31,730 nt of DNA from Saccoglossus kowalevskii. Taxonomy: Eukaryota; Hemichordata; Enteropneusta; Harrimaniidae. A model generated the notes under the pieces. The model saw only the letters and a program-made list of their open reading frames with translations, made no database searches and was not told where the DNA came from. This document shows, piece by piece, positions 1 to 13,603 of the stretch (positions within the stretch are counted from its first letter, which is position 1; each line of letters opens with the position of its first letter). The translations under genes were made by a program, and so were the position numbers. The stretch lies in the NCBI RefSeq assembly GCF_000003605.2, contig NW_003140047.1:1-31730 (forward strand). The letters are read 5' to 3'.

Positions 1-10
1 TCATCAAACA
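1..10. other. Divergent left edge of the array
   Basis: The first ten bases do not match the expected tctcccataca of a monomer end. The closest variant is the ctaccaaaca form seen near 229 and 4113, and the fit is imperfect. Normal phase begins at position 11. This could be a variant monomer, a true array border, or noise at a contig or read end. Confidence 0.4.
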
Positions 11-86
11 CTAAGCCTTGTACTGAGTGTTACATCGTCCATTCCACACCAGGCATTGTATTGAACATTCCATTCTCCCATACACA

Positions 87-162
87 CTAAGCCTTGTACT
101 GAGTGTTACATCGTCCATTCCACACCAGGCATTGTATTGAACATTCCATTCTCCCATACACA
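87..162 (+). repeat. Reference 76-bp monomer
   Basis: This is one typical complete unit; its start point is arbitrary. In order it holds taagcc, ttgtactgag (elsewhere ttgtaccaag), tgttacatcg with the only CpG, tccattccacaccaggcatt, gtattgaacattccattc and tcccatacaca. The heptamer cattcca occurs twice, 26 bases apart. The common ccaag form carries the short dyad CTTG-TAC-CAAG and, like this unit, an RsaI site (GTAC). G is scarce on this strand. Confidence 0.95.
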
Positions 163-439
163 TTAAGCCTTGTACCAAGTGTTACATCGTCCATTCCACA
201 CTAGGCATTGTATTGAACATTCCATTCTACCAAACACATTAAGCCTTGCACCACTTGTTACATCGTCCATTCCACACTAGGCATTGTATTGAACATTCCA
301 TTCTCCCATACACACTAAACCTTGTACCAAGTGTTACATCGTCCATTCCACACTAGGCTTTGTATTGAACATTCCATTCTCCCATACACACTAAACCTTG
401 TACCAAGTGTTACATCGTCCATTCCACACCAGGCATTGT

Positions 440-1605
440 ATTGAACATTCCATTCTCCCATACACACTAAACCTTGTACTGAGTGTTACATCGTCCATTC
501 CACACCAGGCATTATATTGAACATTTCATTCTCCCATACACACTAAGCCTTGTACCAAGTGTTACATCGTCCATTCCACACTAGGCTTTGTATTGAACAT
601 TTCATTCTTCCATACACACTAAGCCTTGTACCAAGTGTTACATCGTCCATTCCACACTAGGCTTTGTATTGAACATTCCATTCTCCCATACACACTAAAC
701 CTTGTACTGAGTGTTACATCGTCCATTCCACACCAGGCATTGTATTGAACATTCCATTCTCCCATACACACTAAACCTTCTATCAAGTGTTACATCGTCC
801 AAGCCACACCAGGCATTGTATTGAACATTTCATTCTCCCATACATACTAAGCCTTGTACCAAGTGTTACATCGTCCATTCCACACTAGGCTTTCTATTGA
901 ACATTTCATTCTTCCATACACACTAAGCCTTGTACTGAGTGTTACATCGTCCATTCCACACTAGGCTTTGTATTGAACATTCCATTCTCCCATACACACT
1001 AAACCTTGTACTGAGTGTTACATCGTCCAATCCACACTAGGCATTGTATTGAACATTCCATTCTCCCATACACATTAAGCCTTGTACCAAGTGTTACATC
1101 GTCCAATCCACACCAGGCATTGTATTGAACATTTCATTTTCTCATACACACTAGGCCTTGTACCAAGTGTTACATCGTCCATTCCACACTAGGCATTGTA
1201 TTGAAACATTCCATTCTCCCATACACACTAAAGCCTTGTACTGAGTGTTACATCGTCCATTCCACACCAGGCATTGTATTGAACATTTCATTCTCCCATA
1301 CACACTAAGCCTTGTACCAAGTGTTACATCATCCAATCCACACCAGGCATTGTATTGAACAATTTCATTCTCCCATACACACTAAGCCCTTGTACCAAGT
1401 GTTAACATCGTCCAATCCACACCAGGCATTGTATTGAAAATTCCATTCTCCCATACACACGAAGCCTTGTACCAAGTGTTACATCGTCCAATCCACACTA
1501 GGCATTGTATTGAACATTCCATTCTCCCATACACACTAAGCCTTGTACTGAGTGTTACATCGTCCATTCCACACCAGGCATTGTATTGAACATTCTATTC
1601 TCCCA
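440..1605. repeat. Duplicated multi-monomer block, copy 1 (partner 8275-9435)
   Basis: About 15 consecutive monomers match 8275-9435 in the same order of variants, including the rare forms cattatattg, ccttcta, ccaagcc, catacatac, ctttctattg and cattttctc. Offset is 7,835 bases up to about 1200 and 7,830 after 1410. By eye the copies differ by one substitution (near 783) and by five single-base insertions that all lie in 1204-1405 of this copy. The array diverges again on both sides, so the ends are estimates to within about a monomer. Confidence 0.88.
1204..1405. other. Indel cluster 1
   Basis: Five single-base insertions lie near 1204, 1230, 1361, 1388 and 1404. Each lengthens a base run by one: AA to AAA twice, A to AA twice, CC to CCC. 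The near-identical copy at 9035-9236 has none of them. Confidence 0.85.
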
Positions 1606-1925
1606 TACACACTAAGCCTTGTACTGAGTGTTACATCGTCCATTCCACACTAGGCTTTGTATTGAACATTCCATTCTCCCATACAGACTAAACCTTGTAC
1701 CAAGTGTTACATCGTCCATTCCACACCAGGCATACTATTGAACATTCCATTCTCCCATACACACTAAACCTTGTACCAAGTGTTACATCGTCCATTCCAC
1801 ACTAGGCATTGTATTGAAAATTTCATTCTCCCATACACACTAAGCCTTGTACCAAGTGTTACATCGTCCATTCCACACTAGGCATTGTATTGAACATTCC
1901 ATTCTCCCATACACACTAAGCCTTG
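1440..1925. repeat. Duplicated block, copy 1 (partner about 13604-14092)
   Basis: Two rare markers fix the match: cattctattc at 1591 and 13755, and catacagacta near 1681 and 13845. Both copies then carry tccattcc followed by the catactattg variant, a combination seen only at these two places (1717 and 13882). Offset is 12,164 bases (160 units plus 4 bases of indels). The right-hand copy runs into an indel cluster from 13957. Confidence 0.8.
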
Positions 1926-2828
1926 TACCAAGTGTTACATCGTCCATTCCACACTGGGCTTTGTATTGAACATTCCATTATCCCATACACACTAAACCTT
2001 GTACCAAGTGTTACATCGTCCATTCCACACCAGGCTTTGTATTGAACATTCCATTATCCCATACACACTAAACCTTGTACCAAGTGTTACATCGTCCAAG
2101 CCACATCAGGCATTGTATTGAACATTTCATCCTCCCATACACACTAAGCCTTATACCAAGTGTTACATCGTCCATTCCACACTAGGCTTTGTATTGAACA
2201 TTTCATTCTTCCATACACACTAAGCCTTGTACCAAGTGTTACATCGTCCATTCCACACTAGGCTTTGTATTGAACATTCCATTCTCCCATACACACTAAA
2301 CCTTGTACCAAGTGTTACATCGTCCATTCCACACTAGGCATTGTATTGAACATTCCATTCTCCCATACACACTAAACCTTGTACCAAGTGTAACATCGTC
2401 CATTCCACACTAGGCTTTGTATTGCACATTCCATTCTCCCATACACATTAAGCCTTGTACCAAGTGTTACATCGTCCATTCCACACCAGGCATTGTATTG
2501 AACATTCCATTCTACCATACACATTAAGCCTTGCACCAAGTGTTACATCGTCCATTCCACACTAGGCTTTGTATTGAACATTCCATTCTCCCATACACAC
2601 TAAACCTTGTACCAAGTGTTACATCGTCCATTCCACACTAGGCTTTGTATTGAACATTCCATTCTCCCATACACACTAAACCTTGTACCAAGTGTTACAT
2701 CGTCCATTCCACACTAGGCTTTGTATTGAACATTCCATTCTCCCATACACACTAAACCTTGTACCAAGTGTTACATTGTCCATTCCACACTAGGCTTTGT
2801 ATTGAACATTCCATTCTCCCATACACAC

Positions 2829-2997
2829 TAAAACCTTGTATCAAGTGTTACTTCGTCCATTCCACACTAGGCATTGTATTGAACATTCCATTCTCCCATA
2901 CACACTAAACCTTGTACCAAGTGTTACATCGTCCATTCCACACTAGAGCTTTGTATTGAACATTCCATTCTCCCATACACATTAAACCTTGTACTAG
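2829..2997. other. Indel cluster 2
   Basis: Three inserted bases lie near 2829 (taaaacc), 2944 (tagagcttt) and 2994 (actagagtg). Flanking monomers keep exact phase: there is no indel from here to 6671. Confidence 0.75.
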
Positions 2998-4139
2998 AGT
3001 GTTACATCGTCCATTCCACACTAGGCATTATATTGAACATTTCATTCTCCCATACACACTAAGCCTTGTACCAAGTGTTACATCGTCCATTCCACACTAG
3101 GCTTTGTATTGAACATTTCATTCTTCCATACACACTAAGCCTTGTACCAAGTGTTACATCGTCCATTCCACACTAGGCTTTGTATTGAACATTCCATTCT
3201 CCCATACACACTAAACCTTGTACTGAGTGTTACATCGTCCATTCCACACCAGGCATTGTATTGAACATTCCATTCTCCCATACACACTAAACCTTGTACC
3301 AAGTGTTACATCGTCCAAGCCACACCAGGCATTGTATTGAACATTTCATTCTCCCATACATACTAAGCCTTGTGCCAAGTGTTACATCGTCCATTCCACA
3401 CTAGGCTTTGTATTGAACATTCCATTCTCCCATACACACTAAACCTTGTACTGAGTGTTACATCGTCCAATCCACACTAGGCATTGTATTGAACATTCCA
3501 TTCTCCCATACACATTAAGCCTTGTACCAAGTGTTACATCGTCCAATCCACACCAGGCATTGTATTGAACATTTCATTTTCTCATACACACTAGGCCTTG
3601 TACCAAGTGTTACATCGTCCATTCCACACTAGGCATTGTATTGAACATTCCATTCTCCCATACACACTAAGCCTTGTACTGAGTGTTACATCGTCCATTC
3701 CACACCAGGCATTGTATTGAACATTTCATTCTCCCATACACACTAAGCCTTGTACCAAGTGTTACATCGTCCAATCCACACCAGGCATTGTATTGAACAT
3801 TTCATTCTCCCATACACACTAAGCCTTGTACCAAGTGTTACATCGTCCAATCCACACCAGGCATTGTATTGAAAATTCCATTCTCCCATACACACTAAGC
3901 CTTGTACTGAGTGTTACATCGTCCATTCCACACCAGGCATTGTATTGAACATTCCATTCTCCCATACACACTAAGCCTTGTACTGAGTGTTACATCGTCC
4001 ATTCCACACCAGGCATTGTATTGAACATTCCATTCTCCCATACACATTAAGCCTTGTACCAAGTGTTACATCGTCCATTCCACACTAGGCATTGTATTGA
4101 ACATTCCATTCTACCAAACACATTAAGCCTTGCACCAAG

Positions 4140-5900
4140 TGTTACATCGTCCATTCCACACTAGGCTTTGTATTGAACATTCCATTCTCCCATACACACT
4201 AAACCTTGTACCAAGTGTTACATCGACCATTCCACACCAGGCATACTATTGAACATTCCATTCTCCCATACACACTAAACCTTGTACCAAGTGTTATATC
4301 GTCCATTCCACACTAGGCATTGTATTGAGCATTCCATTCTCCCATACACACTAAACCTCGTACCAAGTGTTACAACGTCCATTCCACACTAGGCTTTGTA
4401 TTGAACATTCCATTCTCCCATACACACTAAACCTTGTACCAAGTGTTACATCGTCCATTCCACACTAGGCTTTGTATTGAACATTCCATTCTCCCATACA
4501 CACTAAGCCTTGTACCAAGTGTTTCTTCGTCCATTCCACACTAGGCATTGTATTGAACATTCCATTCTACCATACACATTAAGCCTTGCACCAAGTGTTA
4601 CATCGTCCATTCCACACTAGGCTTTGTATTGAACATTCCATTCTCCCATACACACTAAACCTTGTACCAAGTGTTACATCGTCCATTCCATACTAGGCAT
4701 TGTATTGAACATTTCATTCTCCCATACACACTAAGCCTTGTACCAAGTGTTACATCGTCCATTCCACACTAGGCATTGTATTGAACATTCCATTCTCCCA
4801 TACACACTAAGCCTTGTACCAAGTGTTACATCGTCCAAGCCACACCAGGCATTGTATTGAAAATTCCATTCTCCCATACACACTAAGCCTTGTACCAAGT
4901 GTTACATCGTCCATTCCACACTAGGCTTTGTATTGAACATTCCATTCTCCCATACACACTAAACCTTGTACTGAGTGTTACATCGTCCATTCCACACCAG
5001 GCATTATATTGAACATTTCATTCTCCCATACACACTAAGCCTTGTACCAAGTGTTACATCGTCCATTCCACACTAGGCTTTGTATTGAACATTCCATTCT
5101 CCCATACACACTAAACCTTGTACCAAGTGTTACATCGTCCATTCCACACTAGGCTTTGTATTGAACATTCCATTCTCCCATACACACTAAACCTTGTACC
5201 AAGTGTTACATCGTCCATTCCACACTAGGCATTGTATTGAACATTCCATTCTCCCATACACACTAAACCTTGTACCAAGTGTTACATCGTCCATTCCACA
5301 CTAGGCTTTGTATTGAACATTCCATTCTCCCATACACACTAAACCTTGTACCAAGTGTTACATCGTCCATTCCACACTAGGCTTTGTATTGAGCATTCCA
5401 TTCTCCCATACACATTAAGCCTTGTACCAAGTGTTACTTCGTCCATTCCACACTAGGCATTGTATTGAACATTCCATTCTACCATACACATTAAGCCTTG
5501 CACCAAGTGTTACATCGTCCATTCCACACTAGGCTTTGTATTGAACATTCCATTCTCCCATACACACTAAACCTTGTACCAAGTGTTACATCGTCCATTC
5601 CACACTAGGCTTTGTATTGAACATTCCATTCTCCCATACACACTAAACCTTGTACCAAGTGTTACAACGTCCATTCCACACTAGGTTTTGTATTGAACAT
5701 TCCATTCTCCCATACACACTAAACCTTGTACCAAGTGTTACATCGTCCATTCCACACTAGGCTTTGTATTGAACATTCCATTCTCCCATACACACTAAAC
5801 CTTGTACCAAGTGTTATATCGTCCATTCCACACTAGGCATTGTATTGAGCATTCCATTCTCCCATACACACTAAACCTTGTACCAAGTGTTACATCGTCC
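4140..5900. repeat. 'B'-monomer domain
   Basis: Plain taaacc/cactaggctttg units dominate. They are broken by ttacttcg and ttgcacc monomers near 4520-4590 and 5427-5505, and by a small A-like patch near 4700-5060. No indel was seen across the domain. Confidence 0.7.
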
Positions 5901-6269
5901 ATTCCACACTAGGCTTTGTATTGAACATTCCATTCTCCCATACACACTAAACCTTGTACCAAGTGTTACATCGTCCATTCCACACTAGGCATTGTATTGA
6001 ACATTCCATTCTCCCATACACACTAAAACTTGTACCAAGTGTTACATCGACCATTCCACACCAGGCATACTATTGAACATTCCATTCTCCCATACACACT
6101 AAACCTTGTACCAAGTGTTACATCGTCCAAGCCACACCAGGCATTGTATTGAACATTTCATTCTCCCATACACACTAAGCCTTGTACCAAGTGTTACATC
6201 GTCCATTCCACACTAGGCTTTGTATTGAACATTTCATTCTTCCATACACACTAAGCCTTGTACCAAGTG

Positions 6270-7860
6270 TTACATTGTCCAATCCACACTAGGCATTGTA
6301 TTGAACATTCCATTCTCCCATACACACTAAGCCTTGTACTGAGTGTTACATCGTCCATTCCACACCAGGCATTGTATTGAACATTCCATTCTCCCATACA
6401 CACTAAGCCTTGTACTGAGTGTTACATCGTCCATTCCACACTAGGCTTTGTATTGAACATTCCATTCTCCCATACACACTAAACCTTGTACCAAGTGTTA
6501 CATCGTCCATTCCACACTAGGCTTTGTATTGAACATTCCATTCTTCCATACACACTAAGCCTTGTACCAAGTGTTACATCGTCCATTCCACACTAGGCTT
6601 TGTATTGAACATTCCATTCTCCCATACACACGAAGCCTTGTACCAAGTGTTACATCGTCCAATCCACACTAGCATTGTATTGAACATTCCATTCTCCCAT
6701 ACACACTAAGCCTTGTACTGAGTGTTACATCGTCCATTCCACACCAGGCATTGTATTGAACATTCCATTCTCCCATACACACTAAGCCTTGTACCAAGTG
6801 TTACATCGTCCAATCCACACCAGGCATTGTATTGAAAATTCCATTCTCCCATACACACGAAGCCTTGTACTAAGTGTTACATCGTCCAATCCACACTAGG
6901 CATTGTATTGAACATTCCATTCTCCCATACACACTAAGCCTTGTACTGAGTGTTACATCGTCCATTCCACACCAGGCATTGTATTGAACATTCCATTCTC
7001 CCATACACACTAAGCCTTGTACCAAGTGTTACATCGTCCATTCCACACCAGGCATTGTATTGAACATTCCATTCTCCCATACACACTAAGCCTTGTACCA
7101 AGTGTTACATCGTCCATTCCACACCAGGCATTGTATTGAACATTCCATTCTCCCATACACACTAAACCTTGTACCAAGTGTTACATCGTCCATTCCACAC
7201 TAGGCTTTGAATTGAACATTCCATTCTCCCATACACACTAAGCCTTGTACCGAATGATACATCGTCCATACCACACTAGGCTTTGAATTGAACATTCCAT
7301 TCTCCCATACACACTAAGCCTTGTACCAAGTGTTACATCGTCCATTCCACACTATGCATTGTATTGAACATTCCATTCTCCCATACACACTAAGCCTTGT
7401 ACTGAGTGTTACATCATCCATTCCACACCAGGCATTGTATTGAACATTTCATTCTCCCATACACACTAGGCCTTGTACCAAGTGTTACATCGTCCATTCC
7501 ACACCAGGCATTGTATTGAACATTTCATTCTCCCATACACACTAAGCCTTGTACCAAGTGTTACATCATCCAATCCACACCAGGCATTGTATTGAACATT
7601 TCATTCTCCCATACACACTAAGCCTTGTACCAAGTGTTACATCGTCCAATCCACACCAGGCATTGTATTGAAAATTCCATTCTCCCATACACACGAAGCC
7701 TTGTACCAAGTGTTACATCGTCCAATCCACACTAGGCATTGTATTGAACATTCCATTCTCCCATACACACTAAGCCTTGTACTGAGTGTTACATCGTCCA
7801 TTCCACACCAGGCATTGTATTGAACATTCCATTCTCCCATACACACTAAACCTTGTACCA
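6270..7860. repeat. 'A'-monomer domain
   Basis: Units with taagcc, caccaggcattg, ccaatcc and catttc or cattcc dominate, with three cgaagcc monomers near 6630, 6857 and 7694. One base is missing near 6671 (ctagcatt), and an unusual ccgaatgatac unit lies near 7249. Confidence 0.7.
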
Positions 7861-7940
7861 AGTGTTACATCGTCCATTCCACACTAGGCTTTGTATTGAA
7901 CATTCCATTCTCCCATACACACTAAACCTTGTACCAAGTG
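7510..7940. repeat. Short duplicated block (partner 9106-9536), 21-monomer offset
   Basis: Positions 7510-7940 match 9106-9536 at exactly 1,596 bases, which is 21 monomers. The match includes the catcatcc and cgaagcc monomers. To the left the copies diverge (cactatgcatt here). Confidence 0.75.
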
Positions 7941-8274
7941 TTACATCGTCCATTCCACACTAGGCATTGTATTGAACATTCCATTCTCCCATACACACTA
8001 AACCTTGTACCAAGAGTTACATCGACCATTCCACACCAGGCATACTATTGAACATTCCATTCTCCCATACACACTAAACCTTGTACCAAGTGTTACATCG
8101 TCCATTCCATACTAGGCATTGTATTGAACATTTCATTCTCCCATACACACTAAGCCTTGTACCAAGTGTTACATCGTCCATTCCACACTAGGCATTGTAT
8201 TGAACATTCCATTCTCCCATACACACTAAGCCTTGTACCAAGTGCTACATCGTCCATTCCACACTAGGCTTTGT

Positions 8275-9435
8275 ATTGAACATTCCATTCTCCCATACAC
8301 ACTAAACCTTGTACTGAGTGTTACATCGTCCATTCCACACCAGGCATTATATTGAACATTTCATTCTCCCATACACACTAAGCCTTGTACCAAGTGTTAC
8401 ATCGTCCATTCCACACTAGGCTTTGTATTGAACATTTCATTCTTCCATACACACTAAGCCTTGTACCAAGTGTTACATCGTCCATTCCACACTAGGCTTT
8501 GTATTGAACATTCCATTCTCCCATACACACTAAACCTTGTACTGAGTGTTACATCGTCCATTCCACACCAGGCATTGTATTGAACATTCCATTCTCCCAT
8601 ACACACTAAACCTTCTACCAAGTGTTACATCGTCCAAGCCACACCAGGCATTGTATTGAACATTTCATTCTCCCATACATACTAAGCCTTGTACCAAGTG
8701 TTACATCGTCCATTCCACACTAGGCTTTCTATTGAACATTTCATTCTTCCATACACACTAAGCCTTGTACTGAGTGTTACATCGTCCATTCCACACTAGG
8801 CTTTGTATTGAACATTCCATTCTCCCATACACACTAAACCTTGTACTGAGTGTTACATCGTCCAATCCACACTAGGCATTGTATTGAACATTCCATTCTC
8901 CCATACACATTAAGCCTTGTACCAAGTGTTACATCGTCCAATCCACACCAGGCATTGTATTGAACATTTCATTTTCTCATACACACTAGGCCTTGTACCA
9001 AGTGTTACATCGTCCATTCCACACTAGGCATTGTATTGAACATTCCATTCTCCCATACACACTAAGCCTTGTACTGAGTGTTACATCGTCCATTCCACAC
9101 CAGGCATTGTATTGAACATTTCATTCTCCCATACACACTAAGCCTTGTACCAAGTGTTACATCATCCAATCCACACCAGGCATTGTATTGAACATTTCAT
9201 TCTCCCATACACACTAAGCCTTGTACCAAGTGTTACATCGTCCAATCCACACCAGGCATTGTATTGAAAATTCCATTCTCCCATACACACGAAGCCTTGT
9301 ACCAAGTGTTACATCGTCCAATCCACACTAGGCATTGTATTGAACATTCCATTCTCCCATACACACTAAGCCTTGTACTGAGTGTTACATCGTCCATTCC
9401 ACACCAGGCATTGTATTGAACATTCCATTCTCCCA
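8275..9435. repeat. Duplicated multi-monomer block, copy 2 (partner 440-1605)
   Basis: This copy keeps the 76-base phase throughout, with no indels. Its right part from about 8780 also matches 23456-24121 at an offset of 14,676 bases, and 590-1500 further matches about 12835-13665. The same ancestral block is therefore present at least four times in the window. Confidence 0.88.
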
Positions 9436-12190
9436 TACACACTAAACCTTGTACCAAGTGTTACATCGTCCATTCCACACTAGGCTTTGTATTGAACATT
9501 CCATTCTCCCATACACACTAAACCTTGTACCAAGTGTTACATTGTCCATTCCACACTAGGCTTTGTATTGAACATTCCATTCTCCCATACACACTAAACC
9601 TTGTACCAAGTGTTACATCATCCATTCCACACTAGGCATTGAATTGAACATTCCATTCTCCCATACACACTAAACCTTGTACCAAGTGTTACATCGTCCA
9701 TTCCACACTAGGTTTTGTATTGAACATTCCATTCTCCCATACACACTAAACCTTGTACCAAGTGTTACATCGTCCACTCCACACTAGGCTTTGTATTGAG
9801 CATTCCATTCTCCCATACACATTAAGCCTTGTACCAAGTGTTACTTCGTCCATTCCACACTAGGCATTGTATTGAACATTCCATTCTACCATACACATTA
9901 AGCCTTGCACCAAGTGTTACATCGTCCATTCCACACTAGGCTTTGTATTGAACATTCCATTCTCCCATACACACTAAACCTTGTACCAAGTGTTACATCG
10001 TCCATTCCACACTAGGCTTTGTATTGAACATTCCATTCTCCCATACACACTAAACCTTGTACCAAGTTTTACATCGTCCATTCCACACTAGGCTTTGTAT
10101 TGAACATTCCATTCTCCCATACACACTAAACCTTGTACCAAGTGTTATATCGTCCATTCCACACTAGGCATTGTATTGAGCATTCCATTCTCCCATACAC
10201 ACTAAACCTTGTACCAAGTGTTACATCGTCCATTCCACACTAGGCTTTGTATTGAACATTCCATTCTCCCATACACACTAAACCTTGTACCAAGTGTTAC
10301 ATCGTCCATTCCACACTAGGCTTTGTATTGAACATTCCATTCTCCCATACACACTAAACCTTGTACCAAGTGTTACATCGACCATTCCACACCAGGCATA
10401 CTATTGAACATTCCATTCTCCCATACACACTAAACCTTGTACCAAGTGTTACATCGTCCATTCAATACTAGGCATTGTATTGAACATTTCATTCTCCCAT
10501 ACACACTAAGCCTTGTACCAAGTGTTACATCGTCCATTCCACACTAGGCATTGTATTGAACATTCCATTCTCCCATACACACTAAGCCTTGTACCAAGTG
10601 TTACATCGTCCAAGCCACACCAGGCATTGTATTGAAAATTCCATTCTCCCATACACACTAAGCATTGTACCAAGTGTTACATCGTCCATTCCACACTAGG
10701 CTTTGTATTGAACATTCCATTCTCCCATACACACTAAACCTTGGACTGAGTGTTACATCGTCCATTCCACACCAGGCATTATATTGAACATTTCATTCTC
10801 CCATACACACTAAGCCTTGTACCAAGTGTTACATCGTCCATTCCACACTAGGCTTTGTATTGAACATTTCATTCTTCCATACACACTAAGCCTTGTACCA
10901 AGTGTTACATCGTCCATTCCACACTAGGCTTTGTATTGAACATTCCATTCTCCCATACACACTAAACCTTGTACTGAGTGTTACATCGTCCATTCCACAC
11001 CAGGCATTGTATTGAGCATTCCATTCTCCCATACACACTAAACCTTGTACCAAGTGTTACATCGTCCAAGCCACACCAGGCATTGTATTGAACATTTCAT
11101 TCTCCCATACATACTAAGCCTTGTGCCAAGTGTTACATCGTCCATTCCACACTAGGCTTTGTATTGAACATTTTCATTCTCCCATACACACTAAACCTTG
11201 TACTGAGTGTTACATCGTCCAATCCACACTAGGCATTGTATTGAACATTCCATTCTCCCATTCACATTAAGCCTAGTACCAAGTGTTACATCGTCCAATC
11301 CACACCAGGCATTGTATTGAACATTTCATTTTCTCATACACACTAGGCCTTGTACCAAGTGTTACATCGTCCATTCCACACTAGGCATTGTATTGAACAT
11401 TCCATTCTCCCATACACACTAAGCCTTGTACTGAGTGTTACATCGTCCATTCCACACCAGGCATTGTATTGAACATTTCATTCTCCCATACACACTAAGC
11501 CTTGTACCAAGTGTTACATCATCCAATCCACACCAGGCATTGTATTGAACATTTCATTCTCCCATACACACTAAGCCTTGTACCAAGTGTTACATCGTCC
11601 AATCCACACCAGGCATTGTATTGAAAATTCCATTCTCCCATACACACGAAGCCTTGTACCAAGTGTTACATCGTCCAATCCACACTAGGCATTGTATTGA
11701 ACATTTCATTCTCCCATACACACTAAGTCTTGTACTGAGTGTTACATCGTCCATTCCACACTAGGCATTGTATTGAACATTCCATTCTCCCATACACACT
11801 AAGCCTTGTACTGAGTGTTACATCGTCCATTCCACACCAGGCATTGTATTGAACATTCCATTCTCCCATACACACTAAACCTTGTACCAAGTGTTACATC
11901 GTCCATTCCACACTAGGCTTTGTATTGAACATTCCATTCTCCCATACACACTAAACCTTGTACCAAGTGTTACATCGTCCATTCCACACTAGGCTTTGTA
12001 TTGAACATTCCATTCTCCCATACACACTAAACCTTGTACCAAGTGTTATATCGTCCATTCCACACTAGGCATTGTATTGAGCATTCCATTCTCCCATACA
12101 CACTAAAACCTTGTACCAAGTGTTACATCGTCCATTCCACACTAGGCTTTGTATTGAACATTCCATTCTCCCATACACACTAAACCTTGT
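8780..12190. repeat. Large higher-order block, copy 1 (partner 23456-26484)
   Basis: The region is colinear with 23456-26484 in three segments: 8780-9445 at offset 14,676; 9946-11160 at offset 14,220; and about 11190-12190 at offset 14,295. Offset changes are whole monomers plus single-base indels: this copy has five extra monomers around 9445-9946 and lacks one near 11160. Shared rare variants include gcctagtacc (11271 and 25566), aagtcttg (11725 and 26020) and ttatatcg with gagcatt. Outside the gaps I counted roughly a dozen substitutions over about 2.2 kb, so identity is above 99%. Confidence 0.87.
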
Positions 12191-12590
12191 ACTGAGTGTT
12201 ACATCGTCCATTCCACACTAGGCTTTGTATTGAACATTCCATTCTCCCATACACACTAAACCTTGTACCAAGTTTTACATCGTCCATTCCACACTAGGCT
12301 TTGTATTGAACATTCCATTCTCCCATACACACTAAACCTTGTACCAAGTGTTATATCGTCCATTCCACACTAGGCATTGTATTGAGCATTCCATTCTCCC
12401 ATACACACTAAACCTTGTACCAAGTGTTACATCGTCCATTCCAAACTAGGCTTTGTATTGAACATTCCATTCTCCCATACACACTAAACCTTGTACCAAG
12501 TGTTACATCGTCCATTCCACACTAGGCTTTGTATTGAACATTCCATTCTCCCATACACACTAAACCTTGTACCAAGTGTTACATCGACCA
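12045..12590. repeat. Local four-monomer tandem duplication
   Basis: The linked variant pair ttatatcg plus gagcatt occurs at 12045 and again at 12350, four units and one base apart, with similar monomers between. The homologous locus at 26340 has it once before its gaccatt monomer at 26576. A four-unit insertion in this copy is the simplest reading. Confidence 0.65.
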
Positions 12591-13603
12591 TTCCACACCA
12601 GGCATACTATTGAACATTCCATTCTCCCATACACACTAAACCTTGTACCAAGTGTTACATCGTCCATTCCACACTAGGCATTGTATTGAACATTTCATTC
12701 TCCCATACACACTAAGCCTTGTACCAAGTGTTACATCGTCCATTCCACACTAGGCATTGTATTGAACATTCCATTCTCCCATACACACTAAGCCTTGTAC
12801 CAAGTGTTACATCGTCTAAGCCACACCAGGCATTGTATTGAACATTTCATTCTTCCATACACACTAAGCCTTGTACCAAGTGTTACATCGTCCATTCCAC
12901 ACTAGGTTTTGTATTGAACATTCCATTCTCCCATACACACTAAACCTTGTACTGAGTGTTACATCGTCCATTCCACACCAGGCATTGTATTGAACATTCC
13001 ATTCTCCCATACACACTAAACCTTGTACCAAGTGTTACATCGTCCAAGCCACACCAGGCATTGTATTGAACATTTCATTCTCCCATACATACTAAGCCTT
13101 GTACCAAGTGTTACATCGTCCATTCCACACTAGGCTTTCTATTGAACATTTCATTCTTCCATACACACTAAGCCTTGTACTGAGTGTTACATCGTCCATT
13201 CCACACTAGGCTTTGTATTGAACATTCCATTCTCCCATACACACTAAACTTTGTACTGAGTGTTACATCGTCCAATCCACACTAGGCATTGTATTGAACA
13301 TTCCATTCTCCCATACACATTAAGCCTTGTACCAAGTGTTACATCGTCCAATCCACACCAGGCATTGTATTGAACATTTCATTTTCTCATACACACTAAG
13401 CCTTGTACCAAGTGTTACATCGTCCATTCCACACTAGGCATTGTATTGAACATTCCATTCTCCCATACACACTAAGCCTTGTACTGAGTGTTACATCGTC
13501 CATTCCACACCAGGCATTGTATTGAACATTTCATTCTCCCATACACACTAAGCCTTGTACCAAGTGTTACATCGTCCAATCCACACCAGGCATTGTATTG
13601 AAA

